Source: Pseudomonas gingeri (GTDB lineage: Bacteria > Pseudomonadota > Gammaproteobacteria > Pseudomonadales > Pseudomonadaceae). From it: a stretch of 64,000 nucleotides of DNA. The translations under genes and the position numbers were made by a program. Of this stretch, positions 1-10,323 are shown in pieces; the first letter of the stretch is position 1, and each line of letters begins with the position of its first letter. Location: contig NZ_JACAOR010000006.1 of the NCBI RefSeq assembly GCF_013386115.1, positions 1 through 64,000 of the forward strand, read 5' to 3'. A model generated the notes under the pieces. It saw only the letters and a program-made list of their open reading frames with translations, had not been told where the DNA came from and ran no database searches.

Positions 1-55
1 GAAGTGGGGCGAATTATAGGCCTCTGTAATTCGCCGTCAAGGGTTAATTTCAGGT

Positions 56-1255
56 TTATTCGGATTTCAGCGTAATACGCGCAAACGCCTTCTTCCCGGC
101 CTGGCAAACATGGGTAGCGCCCAGCTTGTATATAAAGGTGCGATCGACAACCTCACCATCTATACGCACACCACCCGAACCGAGCAGGTCACGAGCGACC
201 GCCGAGTTCTTGACCAGGCCCGCCTTGTTGAGGATCGCCGCGATCGGCATGTCTTCCGCCGCGCTCAGCTCGACTTCCGGCAGATCATCCGGCAGCTCGC
301 CGTCCTTCATGCGGTTGCCGGCACCGCGATGCGCATTGGCCGCAGCCTCCTCGCCATGGAACCGCGCAACGATCTCTTCCGCCAGCTTGATCTTGATATC
401 GCGCGGGTTCGCACCAGCCTCGACATCCTTGCGGAACTGATTGATCTCATCCATCGAACGGAAGCTCAGCAGCTCGAAGTAGCGCCACATCAACGCATCG
501 GGGATGGAGACCAGCTTGCCGTACATCACACCCGGCGCCTCCTGGATACCGACGTAGTTGCCCAGGGACTTGGACATCTTCTTCACGCCGTCCAGACCTT
601 CGAGCAACGGCATGGTGAGGATGCACTGCGCTTCCTGCCCATAGGCGCGCTGCAACTCGCGCCCCATCAGCAGGTTGAACTTCTGGTCGGTACCACCCAG
701 TTCGACATCGGCACGCAAGGCCACCGAGTCATAACCCTGCACCAGCGGATAAAGGAACTCGTGGATCGCGATAGGCTGCTTGGAGCTGTAGCGCTTGTCG
801 AAGTCATCACGCTCGAGCATGCGCGCCACGGTGTACTGCGAAGTCAGGCGAATGAAGTCCGCCGGCCCCATCTGATCCATCCAGGTGGAGTTGAACGCCA
901 CTTCGGTCTTGGCCGGATCGAGGATCTTGAATACCTGAGCCTTGTAGGTCTCGGCATTGTCGAGCACCTGCTCACGCGTCAGCGGTGGACGCGTCGCACT
1001 CTTGCCGCTCGGATCACCGATCATCCCGGTGAAATCGCCAATCAGGAAGATGACCTGGTGGCCCAGCTCCTGGAACTGGCGCAGCTTGTTGATCAGCACC
1101 GTGTGACCCAGGTGCAGGTCCGGCGCCGTCGGGTCGAAGCCAGCCTTGATCCGCAGCGGCTGGCCGCGCTTGAGCTTCTCGACCAGTTCGGCCTCGACCA
1201 ATATCTCTTCCGCACCACGCTTGATCAGCGCTAGCTGCTCTTCAACCGACTTCAT
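56..1255 (-). CDS. tyrS: Tyrosine--tRNA ligase
   Basis: Charges tRNA-Tyr with tyrosine in the cytoplasm. The 399-residue product has the class I signature HLGH at residues 48-51, the KMSKS loop about residue 230 (context [11 protein letters not shown]) and a C-terminal S4-like RNA-binding part ([20 protein letters not shown]). An upstream in-frame ATG would add 35 residues without similarity to the family, so the start at 1255 ([10 protein letters not shown]) is preferred. It is transcribed leftwards, divergent from the M23 peptidase gene, with a 210-bp region between them. The HLGH/KMSKS form and length fit the proteobacterial TyrRS type used by Pseudomonas. Identification is secure. Confidence 0.97.
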   Translation of the reverse strand: MKSVEEQLALIKRGAEEILVEAELVEKLKRGQPLRIKAGFDPTAPDLHLGHTVLINKLRQFQELGHQVIFLIGDFTGMIGDPSGKSATRPPLTREQVLDNAETYKAQVFKILDPAKTEVAFNSTWMDQMGPADFIRLTSQYTVARMLERDDFDKRYSSKQPIAIHEFLYPLVQGYDSVALRADVELGGTDQKFNLLMGRELQRAYGQEAQCILTMPLLEGLDGVKKMSKSLGNYVGIQEAPGVMYGKLVSIPDALMWRYFELLSFRSMDEINQFRKDVEAGANPRDIKIKLAEEIVARFHGEEAAANAHRGAGNRMKDGELPDDLPEVELSAAEDMPIAAILNKAGLVKNSAVARDLLGSGGVRIDGEVVDRTFIYKLGATHVCQAGKKAFARITLKSE

Positions 1256-1367
1256 AACCAACCTGCAAGGCTCAGATTCAAAGGGATCCAACCATACAAG
1301 ATCGCCGCCCAAATACAAGTTTTGCCCGGCGTACGGCCAAGGTTCTGCGGGCCGGCACATGACAGAC

Positions 1368-1396
1368 TTGCTTCAGAGATGTTTTGGTTATATTTT
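1368..1396 (+). promoter_or_regulatory. Candidate sigma-70 promoter of the M23 peptidase gene
   Basis: TTGCTT at 1368-1373 and TATTTT at 1391-1396 are separated by 17 bases, inside a markedly AT-rich stretch (1381-1465) that contrasts with the GC-rich surroundings. It lies 70 bases before the peptidase start. Both boxes are imperfect and no transcript start is known. Confidence 0.35.
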
Positions 1397-1465
1397 ATAC
1401 AGTTATTTCATCTTCATCATGTCATTCATCTTTTCCAATTCATCTTCTTCAAAGTCAAATTACCT

Positions 1466-2884
1466 ATGACCACAGAACCGTCTAAAGCGCCGCCGCTTTA
1501 TCCGAAGACCCACCTGCTAGCCGCAAGTGGTATCGCCGCCCTCCTCAGCCTGGCGCTGCTGGTATTCCCTTCCAGCGATGTAGAAGCCAAAAAGACGACC
1601 CTGAGCCTTGAACTGGAAAGTCCTGCCGCTCAACTGACACAAGACAATGACGCTGTAGACCTCGATCAAGCCACAAATGAAGGCAATCCATCGCCCTTCG
1701 CCCAGATCGACAACAGCGCCGAAGATACCAAGGACACCGCCAAGACCGAGGCGGCGCCTGCTTTAGAAGAGAAAAAGGCCCCCGGCCACCGCGAAGTGAT
1801 CGTGGCCCGCGGCGATACGCTCTCCACCCTGTTCGAGAAGGTCGGCCTGCCTGCTGCCTCAGTACATGAGGTCCTGGCCAGCGATAAACAAGCCAAGCAG
1901 TTCTCCCAGCTCAAGCATGGCCAGAAACTGGAGTTCGAACTGAGCCCCGATGGCCAGCTGAACAACCTGCACAGCAAGGTCAGCGACCTGGAAAGCATCA
2001 CCCTGACCAAGGGTCCGAAAGGCTTTACCTTCAATCGCGTAGTCACCAAGCCCACCGTGCAGTCGGCTTATGTCCACGGCGTCATCAACAGCTCCCTGTC
2101 CCTCTCGGCCCAGCGCGCGGGCATGCCCCATAGCCTGACCCGGGAAATGGCCAGCGTGTTCGGCTATGACATCGACTTCGCCCAGGACATCCGCCCTGGC
2201 GACGAATTCGAGGTGATCTACGAGCAGAAAGTGGTCAACGGCAAGTCCGTCGGCACCGGCAATATCCTTTCCGCCCGTTTCACCAACCGTGGCAAGACCT
2301 ACACCGCCGTGCGCTACACCAACAAGCAGGGTTCCAGCAGCTACTACACGGCTGACGGCAACAGCATGCGCAAGGCCTTTATCCGCACGCCGGTGGATTT
2401 CGCGCGTATCAGCTCGCGCTTCTCCATGGGCCGCAAACACCCGATCCTGAACAAGATCCGCGCCCACAAAGGCGTCGACTATGCCGCACCGCGTGGTACC
2501 CCGATCAAGGCAGCGGGCGATGGCAAGGTACTGCTGGCCGGTCGCCGTGGCGGCTACGGCAATACCGTGATCATCCAGCACGGCAATACCTACCGTACGC
2601 TCTATGGCCACATGCAGGGCTTCGCCAAGGGCATCCAGACCGGCAGCAACGTCAAGCAGGGCCAGGTGATCGGCTATATCGGCACGACCGGTCTCTCCAC
2701 CGGCCCGCACCTGCACTATGAGTTCCAGGTCAACGGCGTCCACGTCGATCCACTGGGCCAGAAGCTGCCCATGGCCGACCCGATCGCCAAGTCCGAGCGC
2801 GCCCGCTTCCTGGCCCAGAGCCAACCGCTGATGGCGCGCATGGACCAGGAAAAGGCCACCAAGCTCGCCTCGGCCAAGCGCTGA
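1466..2884 (+). CDS. mepM: M23 family peptidoglycan DD-endopeptidase (MepM type)
   Basis: Zinc metallopeptidase that cuts peptide cross-links in peptidoglycan to allow wall growth. The 472-residue protein has an N-terminal membrane or signal segment (about residues 15-35), a LysM/OapA-like domain (EVIVARGDTLSTLFEKVGL, about 110-150) and a C-terminal M23 domain with HKGVDYAAPRGTP and the HLHYEF zinc motif. The start at 1466 (MTTEPSKAPP) is chosen over an upstream in-frame start because the hydrophobic segment then falls at the N terminus. By position it corresponds to PA0667, described in P. aeruginosa as MepM, a substrate of the CtpA-LbcA protease; that orthology is inferred from order and domains. 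The next gene, anmK, begins 4 bases after its stop, so the two are probably co-transcribed. Confidence 0.88.
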   Translation: MTTEPSKAPPLYPKTHLLAASGIAALLSLALLVFPSSDVEAKKTTLSLELESPAAQLTQDNDAVDLDQATNEGNPSPFAQIDNSAEDTKDTAKTEAAPALEEKKAPGHREVIVARGDTLSTLFEKVGLPAASVHEVLASDKQAKQFSQLKHGQKLEFELSPDGQLNNLHSKVSDLESITLTKGPKGFTFNRVVTKPTVQSAYVHGVINSSLSLSAQRAGMPHSLTREMASVFGYDIDFAQDIRPGDEFEVIYEQKVVNGKSVGTGNILSARFTNRGKTYTAVRYTNKQGSSSYYTADGNSMRKAFIRTPVDFARISSRFSMGRKHPILNKIRAHKGVDYAAPRGTPIKAAGDGKVLLAGRRGGYGNTVIIQHGNTYRTLYGHMQGFAKGIQTGSNVKQGQVIGYIGTTGLSTGPHLHYEFQVNGVHVDPLGQKLPMADPIAKSERARFLAQSQPLMARMDQEKATKLASAKR

Positions 2885-3991
<1,107 letters not shown>

Positions 3992-4014
3992 GCCCCTCGA
4001 GAAAAAAGGCCCAC

Positions 4015-4043
4015 ACAGCAAAACGCCGCGAAGATTCGCGGCG
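4015..4043 (-). terminator. Rho-independent terminator of erpA
   Basis: Arms CGCCGCGAA (4024-4032) and TTCGCGGCG (4035-4043) form a nine-pair hairpin. On the minus strand it is followed directly by TTTT (4023-4020), so it would end leftward transcription from erpA. It may also serve anmK from the other side, but there the trailing U run is missing. Confidence 0.65.
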
Positions 4044-4069
4044 TCGAGGGTGAAACACTTGCCAATCGA

Positions 4070-4420
4070 TCAGATCGAGAACGACGAGCCGCAACCACAA
4101 GTCGTGGTGGCATTCGGGTTCTTGATGACAAACCGGGAGCCTTCCAGGCCTTCCTGGTAATCCACCTCTGCGCCTGCCAGGTACTGGAAGCTCATCGGAT
4201 CGACCACCAGACTGACGCCCTCGCGCTCGACGATGGTGTCATCATCGGCGACATCTTCATCGAAGGTGAAGCCGTACTGAAACCCTGAACAACCGCCGCC
4301 CGTAACGAATACGCGCAGCTTCAAGCGATCATTACCCTCTTCATCGACCAGGCTCTTCACCTTGTGCGCGGCACCGTGGGTGAATTGCAAAGCCGTGGGG
4401 GTGAAGGATTCGACGCTCAT
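4070..4420 (-). CDS. erpA: Iron-sulfur cluster insertion protein ErpA
   Basis: A-type carrier that delivers [Fe-S] clusters to apoproteins, including isoprenoid-synthesis enzymes. The 116-residue protein has the three conserved cysteines of the family, one in [11 protein letters not shown] and two in the C-terminal CGCGSSF. Length and sequence match ErpA better than IscA or SufA. It is a single-gene unit with its own promoter, covered by inverted repeats (see 4449-4497), and its own terminator. Confidence 0.95.
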
Positions 4421-4448
4421 GCTGACTATCTCCCGGCGTTACGCCGCC

Positions 4449-4497
4449 ATAATGCGTGATGACGCGCATTATCCGCTTCTCCTAGAAAAGCGGTCAA
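4449..4497 (-). promoter_or_regulatory. erpA promoter with two overlapping dyads
   Basis: On the minus strand, TTGACC (4497-4492) and GATAAT (4473-4468) are 18 bases apart, a good sigma-70 promoter about 50 bases before erpA. A perfect inverted repeat, ATAATGCG (4449-4456) and CGCATTAT (4465-4472), lies across the -10 box and start region. A second, imperfect one (CCGCTT 4473-4478, AAGCGG 4488-4493) fills the spacer. Binding at either dyad would block polymerase, so a repressor is likely; which one is not clear from sequence. Confidence 0.6.
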
Positions 4498-4545
4498 CTA
4501 TTGTTATGGTATATCAATCAACCCGCACGGCATCACGGAATGCAA

Positions 4546-4568
4546 AAAGGCCCGCTTGACGGGCCTTT
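4546..4568 (-). terminator. Rho-independent terminator of argC
   Basis: Arms AAAGGCCCG (4546-4554) and CGGGCCTTT (4560-4568) with a five-base loop. On the minus strand the stem ends in a T run that continues to 4544, as expected 22 bases after the argC stop. Confidence 0.8.
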
Positions 4569-4589
4569 CCGTTGAACGAGGGCGCTGCG

Positions 4590-5624
4590 TTACGGCAGCA
4601 TGCCGGCATGGGACAAGCCCAGGCGTTCATCCAGGCCGAACAGGATGTTCAGGTTCTGTACCGCCTGGCCCGAAGCGCCCTTGACCAGGTTGTCGATCAC
4701 CGAAAGCACGACCACCAGGTCACCATCCTGTGGGCGATGCACGGCAATCCGGCATACGTTCGCACCACGCACACTGCGGGTTTCCGGATGGCTGCCGGCC
4801 GGCATCACGTCAACGAACGGTTCGTCGGCATAACGCTTTTCGAACAGTGCCTGCAGGTCGACGGAACGATCCACCACGGTCGCGTAGAGCGTCGAGTGAA
4901 TACCGCGAATCATCGGCGTGAGGTGAGGAACGAAGGTCAGGCCGACGTCCTTGCCCGCGGCACGGCGCAGACCCTGGCGGATTTCCGGCAGGTGGCGGTG
5001 GCCCTTGACGGCATAGGCCTTCAGGCTTTCCGAAGTCTCGGAGTACAGCGAACCGACACTGGCACCGCGGCCGGCGCCGCTGACACCGGATTTGCAGTCG
5101 GCGATCAACCGCGAAGTATCAGCCAGGCCGGCTTCGAGCAACGGCAGGAAACCCAGCTGGGTAGCGGTCGGATAGCAGCCGGGCACGGCAATCAGGCGCG
5201 CCTGCCGGATCTTCTCGCGATTCACTTCCGGCAGGCCATAGACCGCCTCGTCCAGCAGGGCTGGCGCGCCGTGCGGCTGGCCGTACCACTTGGCCCACTC
5301 ATCGGCGTCCTGCAGGCGGAAATCCGCGGACAAGTCGATCACCTTGGTCCCGGCGGCCAGCAATTCACCGGCCAGGGCATGGGCAACTCCGTGAGGCGTG
5401 GCGAAGAACACCACGTCGCAGGCGCCGAGGGTCTTGATATCCGGCACGCTGAACGCCAGGCCATCGTAATGGCCGCGCAGGTTCGGATACATGTCAGCCA
5501 CGGCCAGCCCAGCCTCGGATCGAGAAGTGATGACCACCACTTCTGCCTGCGGATGCTGCGCCAGCAGACGCAGCAATTCGACACCGGTGTAACCCGTGCC
5601 GCCGACGATACCGACCTTGACCAT
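4590..5624 (-). CDS. argC: N-acetyl-gamma-glutamyl-phosphate reductase
   Basis: Third step of arginine synthesis: NADPH-dependent reduction of N-acetylglutamyl phosphate to the semialdehyde. The 344-residue product starts with the Rossmann motif [17 protein letters not shown] and has the catalytic-cysteine motif [12 protein letters not shown]. The start at 5624 (MVKVGIVGG) places the nucleotide-binding loop at the N terminus as usual; a longer in-frame start at 5696 adds 24 unrelated residues. It stands alone, divergent from hemJ, with its own terminator. Confidence 0.96.
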   Translation of the reverse strand: MVKVGIVGGTGYTGVELLRLLAQHPQAEVVVITSRSEAGLAVADMYPNLRGHYDGLAFSVPDIKTLGACDVVFFATPHGVAHALAGELLAAGTKVIDLSADFRLQDADEWAKWYGQPHGAPALLDEAVYGLPEVNREKIRQARLIAVPGCYPTATQLGFLPLLEAGLADTSRLIADCKSGVSGAGRGASVGSLYSETSESLKAYAVKGHRHLPEIRQGLRRAAGKDVGLTFVPHLTPMIRGIHSTLYATVVDRSVDLQALFEKRYADEPFVDVMPAGSHPETRSVRGANVCRIAVHRPQDGDLVVVLSVIDNLVKGASGQAVQNLNILFGLDERLGLSHAGMLP

Positions 5625-5759
5625 GACCTGCCCCTCAACGAAACCACTGGAAAGCCCACGATAATAGGGGCCGCGCGCGCCTGCGACAACCGTCAAGGTG
5701 ACGTGCGGACGCTCAAGCCTCTACTATTCGGCCTACCGTGAACCTGGGAATAACCAAAA

Positions 5760-6188
5760 ATGCTTTATCTATGGCTCAAAGCCTTTCATATCGTCAGTGT
5801 CGTCTGCTGGTTTGCCGGCCTGTTCTACCTGCCACGCCTGTTCGTCTACCACGCCCAGAGCGAGGATGCGCTCAGCAAGGAACGCTTCAGCGTCATGGAG
5901 CGCAAGTTGTATCGCGGGATCATGGGACCGGCGATGATCGCCACGCTGATCTTCGGTGGCGGGCTGATCGCCCTCAACCCGGGCATCTTCAGCCAGGGCG
6001 GCTGGATACACGCCAAGTTGACCCTGGTGGTGTTGCTGATCGGTTACCACCACATGTGCGGCGCCCAGGTGAAGCGTTTTGCCCGTGGCGAGAACACCCG
6101 CAGTCATGTCTTTTATCGCTGGTTCAATGAAGTGCCGGTTCTGATATTGCTGGCTATTGTAATTCTGGTCGTGGTCAGACCGTTCTGA
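5760..6188 (+). CDS. hemJ: Protoporphyrinogen oxidase HemJ
   Basis: Membrane protein of the UPF0093/HemJ family that oxidises protoporphyrinogen IX to protoporphyrin IX, the oxygen-independent type found in bacteria lacking HemG and HemY. The 142 residues contain about four hydrophobic segments and the conserved N-terminal stretch KAFHIVSVVCWFAGLFYLPR, with the family histidine. Length is typical. The flavoprotein gene downstream starts 33 bases after the stop and may share its transcript. Confidence 0.9.
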   Translation: MLYLWLKAFHIVSVVCWFAGLFYLPRLFVYHAQSEDALSKERFSVMERKLYRGIMGPAMIATLIFGGGLIALNPGIFSQGGWIHAKLTLVVLLIGYHHMCGAQVKRFARGENTRSHVFYRWFNEVPVLILLAIVILVVVRPF

Positions 6189-6221
6189 ATTCAACCCGCC
6201 TTCACTCTCGGAGTACCGCCA

Positions 6222-7190
6222 ATGTCGCTGCCCGCTCTGCTCGAACAACGCCTGCGCCTCCCCGTCGTGGCCGCACCCATGTTCCTGATCTCCAACCCGC
6301 AACTGGTGCTGGCGTGCTGCCGCAACGGCGTGGTGGGCAGCTTCCCGGCACTCAACCAGCGGGAAAGCAGCGGCTTCAAGGCCTGGCTGGAAGAAATCGA
6401 GGCCGGCCTGGCACAGCTGGATGATCCGGCACCCTATGCCGTCAACCTGATCGTGCACAACAGCAACCCGCGCCTGCAGGCAGACCTGCAGATCTGCATC
6501 GAGCACAAGGTGCCGATCGTCATCACCAGCCTGGGTGCGGTCAAGGAGCTGGTGGATGCGGTCCACGACTATGGCGGCCTGGTCTTCCACGATGTGACGA
6601 CCCGGCGCCACGCGGAAAAAGCCGCCGAAGCGGGAGTCGACGGCCTGATCGCGGTTGCCGCCGGTGCCGGTGGCCATGCCGGCACCTGGAGTCCGTTTGC
6701 CCTGATCGCCGAGATCCGGCAGTTCTTCGACAAGACCCTGCTGCTGGCCGGCTGCCTCAACCACGGCCATGAGATTCTCGCCGCACAGTTGCTGGGGGCC
6801 GACCTGGCCTATTTCGGCACCCGCTTCATCGGCACCACGGAAAGTCATGCCCCAGAAGCCTATAAGGAGATGTTGCTGACCTCCCGCGCCGCCGATATCG
6901 TGCATACCGCCGCCGTCTCGGGCGTGCCGGCCAGCTTCATGCGCCAGAGCCTGGAAAATGCCGGCTTCGACCTCGCCGCCCTGCAGGGCAAGGGCGAAGT
7001 CAACTTCGGTTCGAAGCTCAAGCCCCTCAGCGACGAGGCCAAGGCCTGGAAGACCGTCTGGTCGGCGGGCCAGGGCGTCGGTGAGATCGGTGACTTGCCG
7101 AGCGTCGACCAGTTGATCGCACGACTCGATGATGAGTACCGCAAGGCCCAGGCCCTCGCCGCCCAACTGCCACAGCGCTGGCCACGCTAG
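6222..7190 (+). CDS. Nitronate monooxygenase family flavoprotein
   Basis: TIM-barrel FMN enzyme of the nitronate monooxygenase (2-nitropropane dioxygenase-like) family, which oxidises alkyl nitronates to carbonyl compounds and nitrite. The 322-residue product starts with LRLPVVAAPMFLISNPQLV, where family members bind FMN, and has the later signature VAAGAGGHAGTWSPF. The physiological substrate cannot be told from sequence, since many family members detoxify propionate-3-nitronate and others have unrelated roles. It sits between hemJ and the DUF805 gene on the same strand. Confidence 0.85.
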   Translation: MSLPALLEQRLRLPVVAAPMFLISNPQLVLACCRNGVVGSFPALNQRESSGFKAWLEEIEAGLAQLDDPAPYAVNLIVHNSNPRLQADLQICIEHKVPIVITSLGAVKELVDAVHDYGGLVFHDVTTRRHAEKAAEAGVDGLIAVAAGAGGHAGTWSPFALIAEIRQFFDKTLLLAGCLNHGHEILAAQLLGADLAYFGTRFIGTTESHAPEAYKEMLLTSRAADIVHTAAVSGVPASFMRQSLENAGFDLAALQGKGEVNFGSKLKPLSDEAKAWKTVWSAGQGVGEIGDLPSVDQLIARLDDEYRKAQALAAQLPQRWPR

Positions 7191-7199
7191 CAACCGTAT

Positions 7200-7222
7200 G
7201 GCCTGCAAGCACCTTGCGGGCC
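7200..7222 (+). terminator. Hairpin after the nitronate monooxygenase gene
   Basis: Arms GGCCTGCAAG (7200-7209) and CTTGCGGGCC (7213-7222) pair over ten positions with one G-T. It lies ten bases after the stop codon. No T run follows, so it may be a weak terminator or an RNA-stabilising hairpin. Confidence 0.4.
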
Positions 7223-7262
7223 TACACTACGCGCCAACACTGCCGCGACAAGGACGCCCTCC

Positions 7263-8153
7263 ATGAGCAACAACCGCTTCAAAATCGTATTCGACGGCGC
7301 CCTGCTGCCCGGAGTGGAACAAACCACTGCCCAGTTCAACCTGGCCGAACTGTTCAAGACCGATGTCGCCTCCGTGGAAAAACTGTTCAGCGGCCGGCCG
7401 ATCGCCCTGAAACGCGATCTTTCCTCCGTCGAGGCGCACTCCTACCTCGAAGCCCTGCGCAAGACCGGTATCGATGCCCGCATCGAAGAGGAAGCGCCAG
7501 CCGTCGAACTGAGCCTGGCGGATATCAACGAACTTCCGCCGAGTGTCGCGCCGCCGGCCACCCGCATCGCAGATTCGCCTTACGCACCACCAACCGCCCA
7601 GGTCGGCGAGAGCCTGCCGACGTTCGGCCCGCTCAAGGCCTTTACCGCCAAGGGGCGGATCGGTCGGCTTCGCTACCTGGCCTGGAGCATGGTTGCCACG
7701 TTTATCGCGCTGATCGCCGTCGCCGTGATTGCAATCGCCCTGAGCGGGTCCACCTCCGCCGGTATCAGTCTGGCCCTGATCGCGATGGCCGTGTTCATTG
7801 TCTGCACCATCCAGATCGCCATCCAGCGCCTGCACGACATCGGCTGGTCCGGCTGGCTCTGGTTGTTGACGCTGGTGCCCTTTGTCGGCAGCGTGTTCCC
7901 TTTCGTCCTCGCGTTCTACCCGGGCAATGCCGGCGCCAACCAATACGGCGCCCCGCCACCGCCCAACAGCACCGCGGTCAAGGTACTGTCGGTTCTGGCG
8001 GTGATCGGTATCGTCGCCATTATCGTTTTTGGCGCAGGAGGTGGCGTCAAGGACATCGAGGATCGCTACAACAATGAAGCGGCCAGCCAGTCCGACAACC
8101 GCGACGAGGCAGCCGAAGCCGCCGCGCCCGCTGTAGACTATGAGAAAGAATAA
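7263..8153 (+). CDS. DUF805 domain membrane protein
   Basis: Inner-membrane protein of unknown function. The 296 residues divide into a soluble N-terminal domain of about 75 residues (FKIVFDGALLPGVEQTTAQF onward), a short proline-rich linker, a DUF805 domain starting at about 125 with the conserved entry GRIGRLRYLAWSM, about four membrane segments, and an acidic, alanine-rich tail. The motif QRLHDIGWSGWLWLL is typical of DUF805. Nothing in the neighbourhood points to a role. Confidence 0.8.
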   Translation: MSNNRFKIVFDGALLPGVEQTTAQFNLAELFKTDVASVEKLFSGRPIALKRDLSSVEAHSYLEALRKTGIDARIEEEAPAVELSLADINELPPSVAPPATRIADSPYAPPTAQVGESLPTFGPLKAFTAKGRIGRLRYLAWSMVATFIALIAVAVIAIALSGSTSAGISLALIAMAVFIVCTIQIAIQRLHDIGWSGWLWLLTLVPFVGSVFPFVLAFYPGNAGANQYGAPPPPNSTAVKVLSVLAVIGIVAIIVFGAGGGVKDIEDRYNNEAASQSDNRDEAAEAAAPAVDYEKE

Positions 8154-8214
8154 ACAGCGCTGACCTTGCGACCTCCCTGTCCCAAGGCTCTGCGCCGTTG
8201 CCATGGAGAATTGC

Positions 8215-9003
8215 ATGACCCGTTACGCCCTGATCACCGGCGCTTCCAGCGGTATCGGCCTGGCCCTGGCCGAAGCGCTGGCACGCCGCGGTCGCAACCT
8301 GATTCTGGTTGCCCGTCAACGTGATCGGCTGGAAAGCATTGCCATCGAGTTGACCCAGCGCTTCGGCGTCGAAGTACTCTTCCGGGCCTGCGACCTGGGC
8401 GAGCCGCTGCGCCTGTCCGGATTTCTGCTGGAGCTGGAGGAAGGTGAGCGCCAGATCGACCTGCTGGTCAACTGTGCCGGCATCGGCACCTGCGGTCCGT
8501 TCCTGGCCCAGGACTGGGGCACCGAGCAGGACCTGATCGAAGTGAATATCCTCGCCCTCACCCGCCTGTGCCACTCACTGGGCAACCTGATGGCGATACA
8601 GGGCGGCGGGCAGATCCTCAACGTGGCGTCCGTTGCCGCCTTTCACCCCGCGCCATGGATGAGCAGCTACTACGCAAGCAAGGCCTACGTCCTGCATTTC
8701 AGCGAAGGCCTGCGCGAGGAACTGAAAAAAACCGGGATCAAGGTCTCGGTACTCTGCCCCGGCCTGACCCGCACCGCGTTCTTCGATACCGCCCAGTTGC
8801 AAGTCGACAAGCTGCGTAACAACAAGCTGATGATGAGCCCCGAAGAAGTTGCGCTCTACACCGTCCGCGCCCTGGAAAAAAATCGCGCGGTGATCATCCC
8901 CGGCTGGCGCAACCGCTGGTTGTCCCGGGCTCCGCGCCTGGGCAGCCGCTGGATGGTGCGCAAGCTTGCCGGCTGGGTCACCCGCGGCTATTGCCCGCGC
9001 TGA
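8215..9003 (+). CDS. Short-chain dehydrogenase/reductase
   Basis: Classical SDR of 262 residues. The cofactor motif GASSGIGLALAEAL is at residues 8-21, NCAGIGTCG is the adenine-site NNAG equivalent, and YYASKAYV supplies the catalytic Tyr and Lys. The ATG at 8215 is chosen because GGAG (8205-8208) stands six bases before it; an in-frame ATG at 8203 overlaps that ribosome-binding site. The C-terminal tail is basic (RNRWLSRAPRLGSRWMVRKL), as in SDRs that touch the membrane. The substrate is unknown. Confidence 0.85.
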   Translation: MTRYALITGASSGIGLALAEALARRGRNLILVARQRDRLESIAIELTQRFGVEVLFRACDLGEPLRLSGFLLELEEGERQIDLLVNCAGIGTCGPFLAQDWGTEQDLIEVNILALTRLCHSLGNLMAIQGGGQILNVASVAAFHPAPWMSSYYASKAYVLHFSEGLREELKKTGIKVSVLCPGLTRTAFFDTAQLQVDKLRNNKLMMSPEEVALYTVRALEKNRAVIIPGWRNRWLSRAPRLGSRWMVRKLAGWVTRGYCPR

Positions 9004-9066
9004 CACTTGAACTCATGGCCCGCTGCAGACAGACTCTGGCCCGCCCCCACCCAAGGAGAAACAGCT

Positions 9067-9405
9067 GTGGATACTCTGTTCACCAAGATCATCAACCGGG
9101 AAATACCCGCGAAGATCATTTACGAGGACGACCAGGTCCTGGCCTTTCACGATATCGCCCCGCAGGCCCCGGTGCATTTCCTGGTGATTCCGAAGAAACC
9201 GGTACGCACCCTCAACGACCTGACCGAGGATGACAAGGCGCTGGCCGGGCATATCCTGTTCACCGCCCAGCGCCTGGCACTGGAGTTGGGCTGCGAAGAA
9301 GGTTTCCGGGTGGTGATGAACTGCAACGAGCTGGGCGGACAGACGGTCTATCACATCCATATGCATGTGCTGGGTCAGCGCCAGATGAACTGGCCACCGG
9401 GCTGA
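9067..9405 (+). CDS. HIT family nucleotide-binding protein
   Basis: Histidine-triad hydrolase of the HinT branch, which cleaves purine nucleoside phosphoramidates. The 112-residue product has the C-terminal HxHxHxx motif in YHIHMHVLGQ and the N-terminal stretch FTKIINREIPAKIIYEDD typical of HinT. The start is taken at the GTG of 9067, with AAGGAG (9053-9058) eight bases before it; this gives the usual family length, while an upstream ATG at 9007 adds 20 unrelated residues. Confidence 0.9.
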   Translation: MDTLFTKIINREIPAKIIYEDDQVLAFHDIAPQAPVHFLVIPKKPVRTLNDLTEDDKALAGHILFTAQRLALELGCEEGFRVVMNCNELGGQTVYHIHMHVLGQRQMNWPPG

Positions 9406-9430
9406 TAAACCAGAAAGCACGCAATTGCCC

Positions 9431-9480
9431 TGTAGGCACTGGTTTGCGGCCGCCATCGCTGGCAGGCCGGCTCCTGCAGG
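9431..9480. repeat. Degenerate REP-like inverted pair
   Basis: CTGTAGGCACTGGTTTGC and, in the opposite sense, GGCAGGCCGGCTCCTGCAG resemble the REP unit found better preserved at 21633-21720 and 45195-45277. The left arm has several mismatches. It lies between the HIT gene and coq7. Confidence 0.5.
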
Positions 9481-9591
9481 TCTGGCGGCGCCTGAAAAAT
9501 CGTGTCCCGTCGTCTCTACCTCATGACCCAACGCAAACCTTCCCCGCCCGATTGCGGTAAACTGCAGGCCGAGATTCCTCCGGAGGTCAGC

Positions 9592-10239
9592 ATGACTACC
9601 CAACGTCACTACTCGCCGATTGACCGTCTGCTACTGCAAGCCGATACGGCGATGCGCACCTTGCTGCCATTCAGCGGCCAGCCATATCGCCCGTCGCCGG
9701 CCATTGTCGAGCCCGAAGCGCAGATGAGCGAGGACGACACCCGGCACGTCGCGGGGCTGATGCGGATCAACCACACCGGCGAAGTCTGTGCCCAGGCGCT
9801 GTATCAGGGCCAGGCACTGACCGCCAAGCTGCCTCATGTACGCGAAGCGATGGAACACGCTGCCGAGGAAGAAATCGATCACCTGGCCTGGTGTGAGCAA
9901 CGCATCCGCCAGTTGGGCAGCCATCCCAGCGTGCTGAACCCACTGTTCTATGGCCTGTCCTTTGGGATCGGCGCGGTTGCCGGACTGATCAGCGACAAGG
10001 TCAGCCTGGGATTCGTCGCAGCGACCGAAGACCAGGTGTGCAAACACCTGAACGAGCATCTCGAACAGTTGCCCGTGGAGGATGAGAAATCCCGGGCGAT
10101 TCTCGAACAGATGCGCATCGACGAAGAACACCACGCCGAATCCGCGCTCGACGCCGGTGGCTTTCGCTTCCCGGCACCGGTGAAGTTCGGCATGAGCCTG
10201 CTGGCCAAGGTCATGACCAAAAGCACCTACCGCATCTGA
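9592..10239 (+). CDS. coq7: 3-demethoxyubiquinol 3-hydroxylase (Coq7)
   Basis: Di-iron hydroxylase for the penultimate step of ubiquinone synthesis, replacing UbiF where the latter is absent. The 215-residue product carries the ferritin-like carboxylate motifs [27 protein letters not shown] and [11 protein letters not shown]. The ATG at 9592 follows GGAGGT (9582-9587). In PAO1 I recall speD next to this gene; here only 84 bases with a terminator separate it from the OsmC gene. Confidence 0.95.
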   Translation: MTTQRHYSPIDRLLLQADTAMRTLLPFSGQPYRPSPAIVEPEAQMSEDDTRHVAGLMRINHTGEVCAQALYQGQALTAKLPHVREAMEHAAEEEIDHLAWCEQRIRQLGSHPSVLNPLFYGLSFGIGAVAGLISDKVSLGFVAATEDQVCKHLNEHLEQLPVEDEKSRAILEQMRIDEEHHAESALDAGGFRFPAPVKFGMSLLAKVMTKSTYRI

Positions 10240-10260
10240 GGCAGCAGATCGCGAAGACAA

Positions 10261-10285
10261 AAAAGGGCGCCCTGTGCGCCCTTTT
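10261..10285. terminator. Bidirectional terminator between coq7 and the OsmC gene
   Basis: AAAAGGGCGC (10261-10270) and GCGCCCTTTT (10276-10285) form a ten-pair stem with a five-base loop and T runs in both directions. It sits between two convergent genes. Confidence 0.85.
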
Positions 10286-10323
10286 CACTGCCTGCCCGTT
10301 TTCAGCGCAGGCGAAACCTCGAC

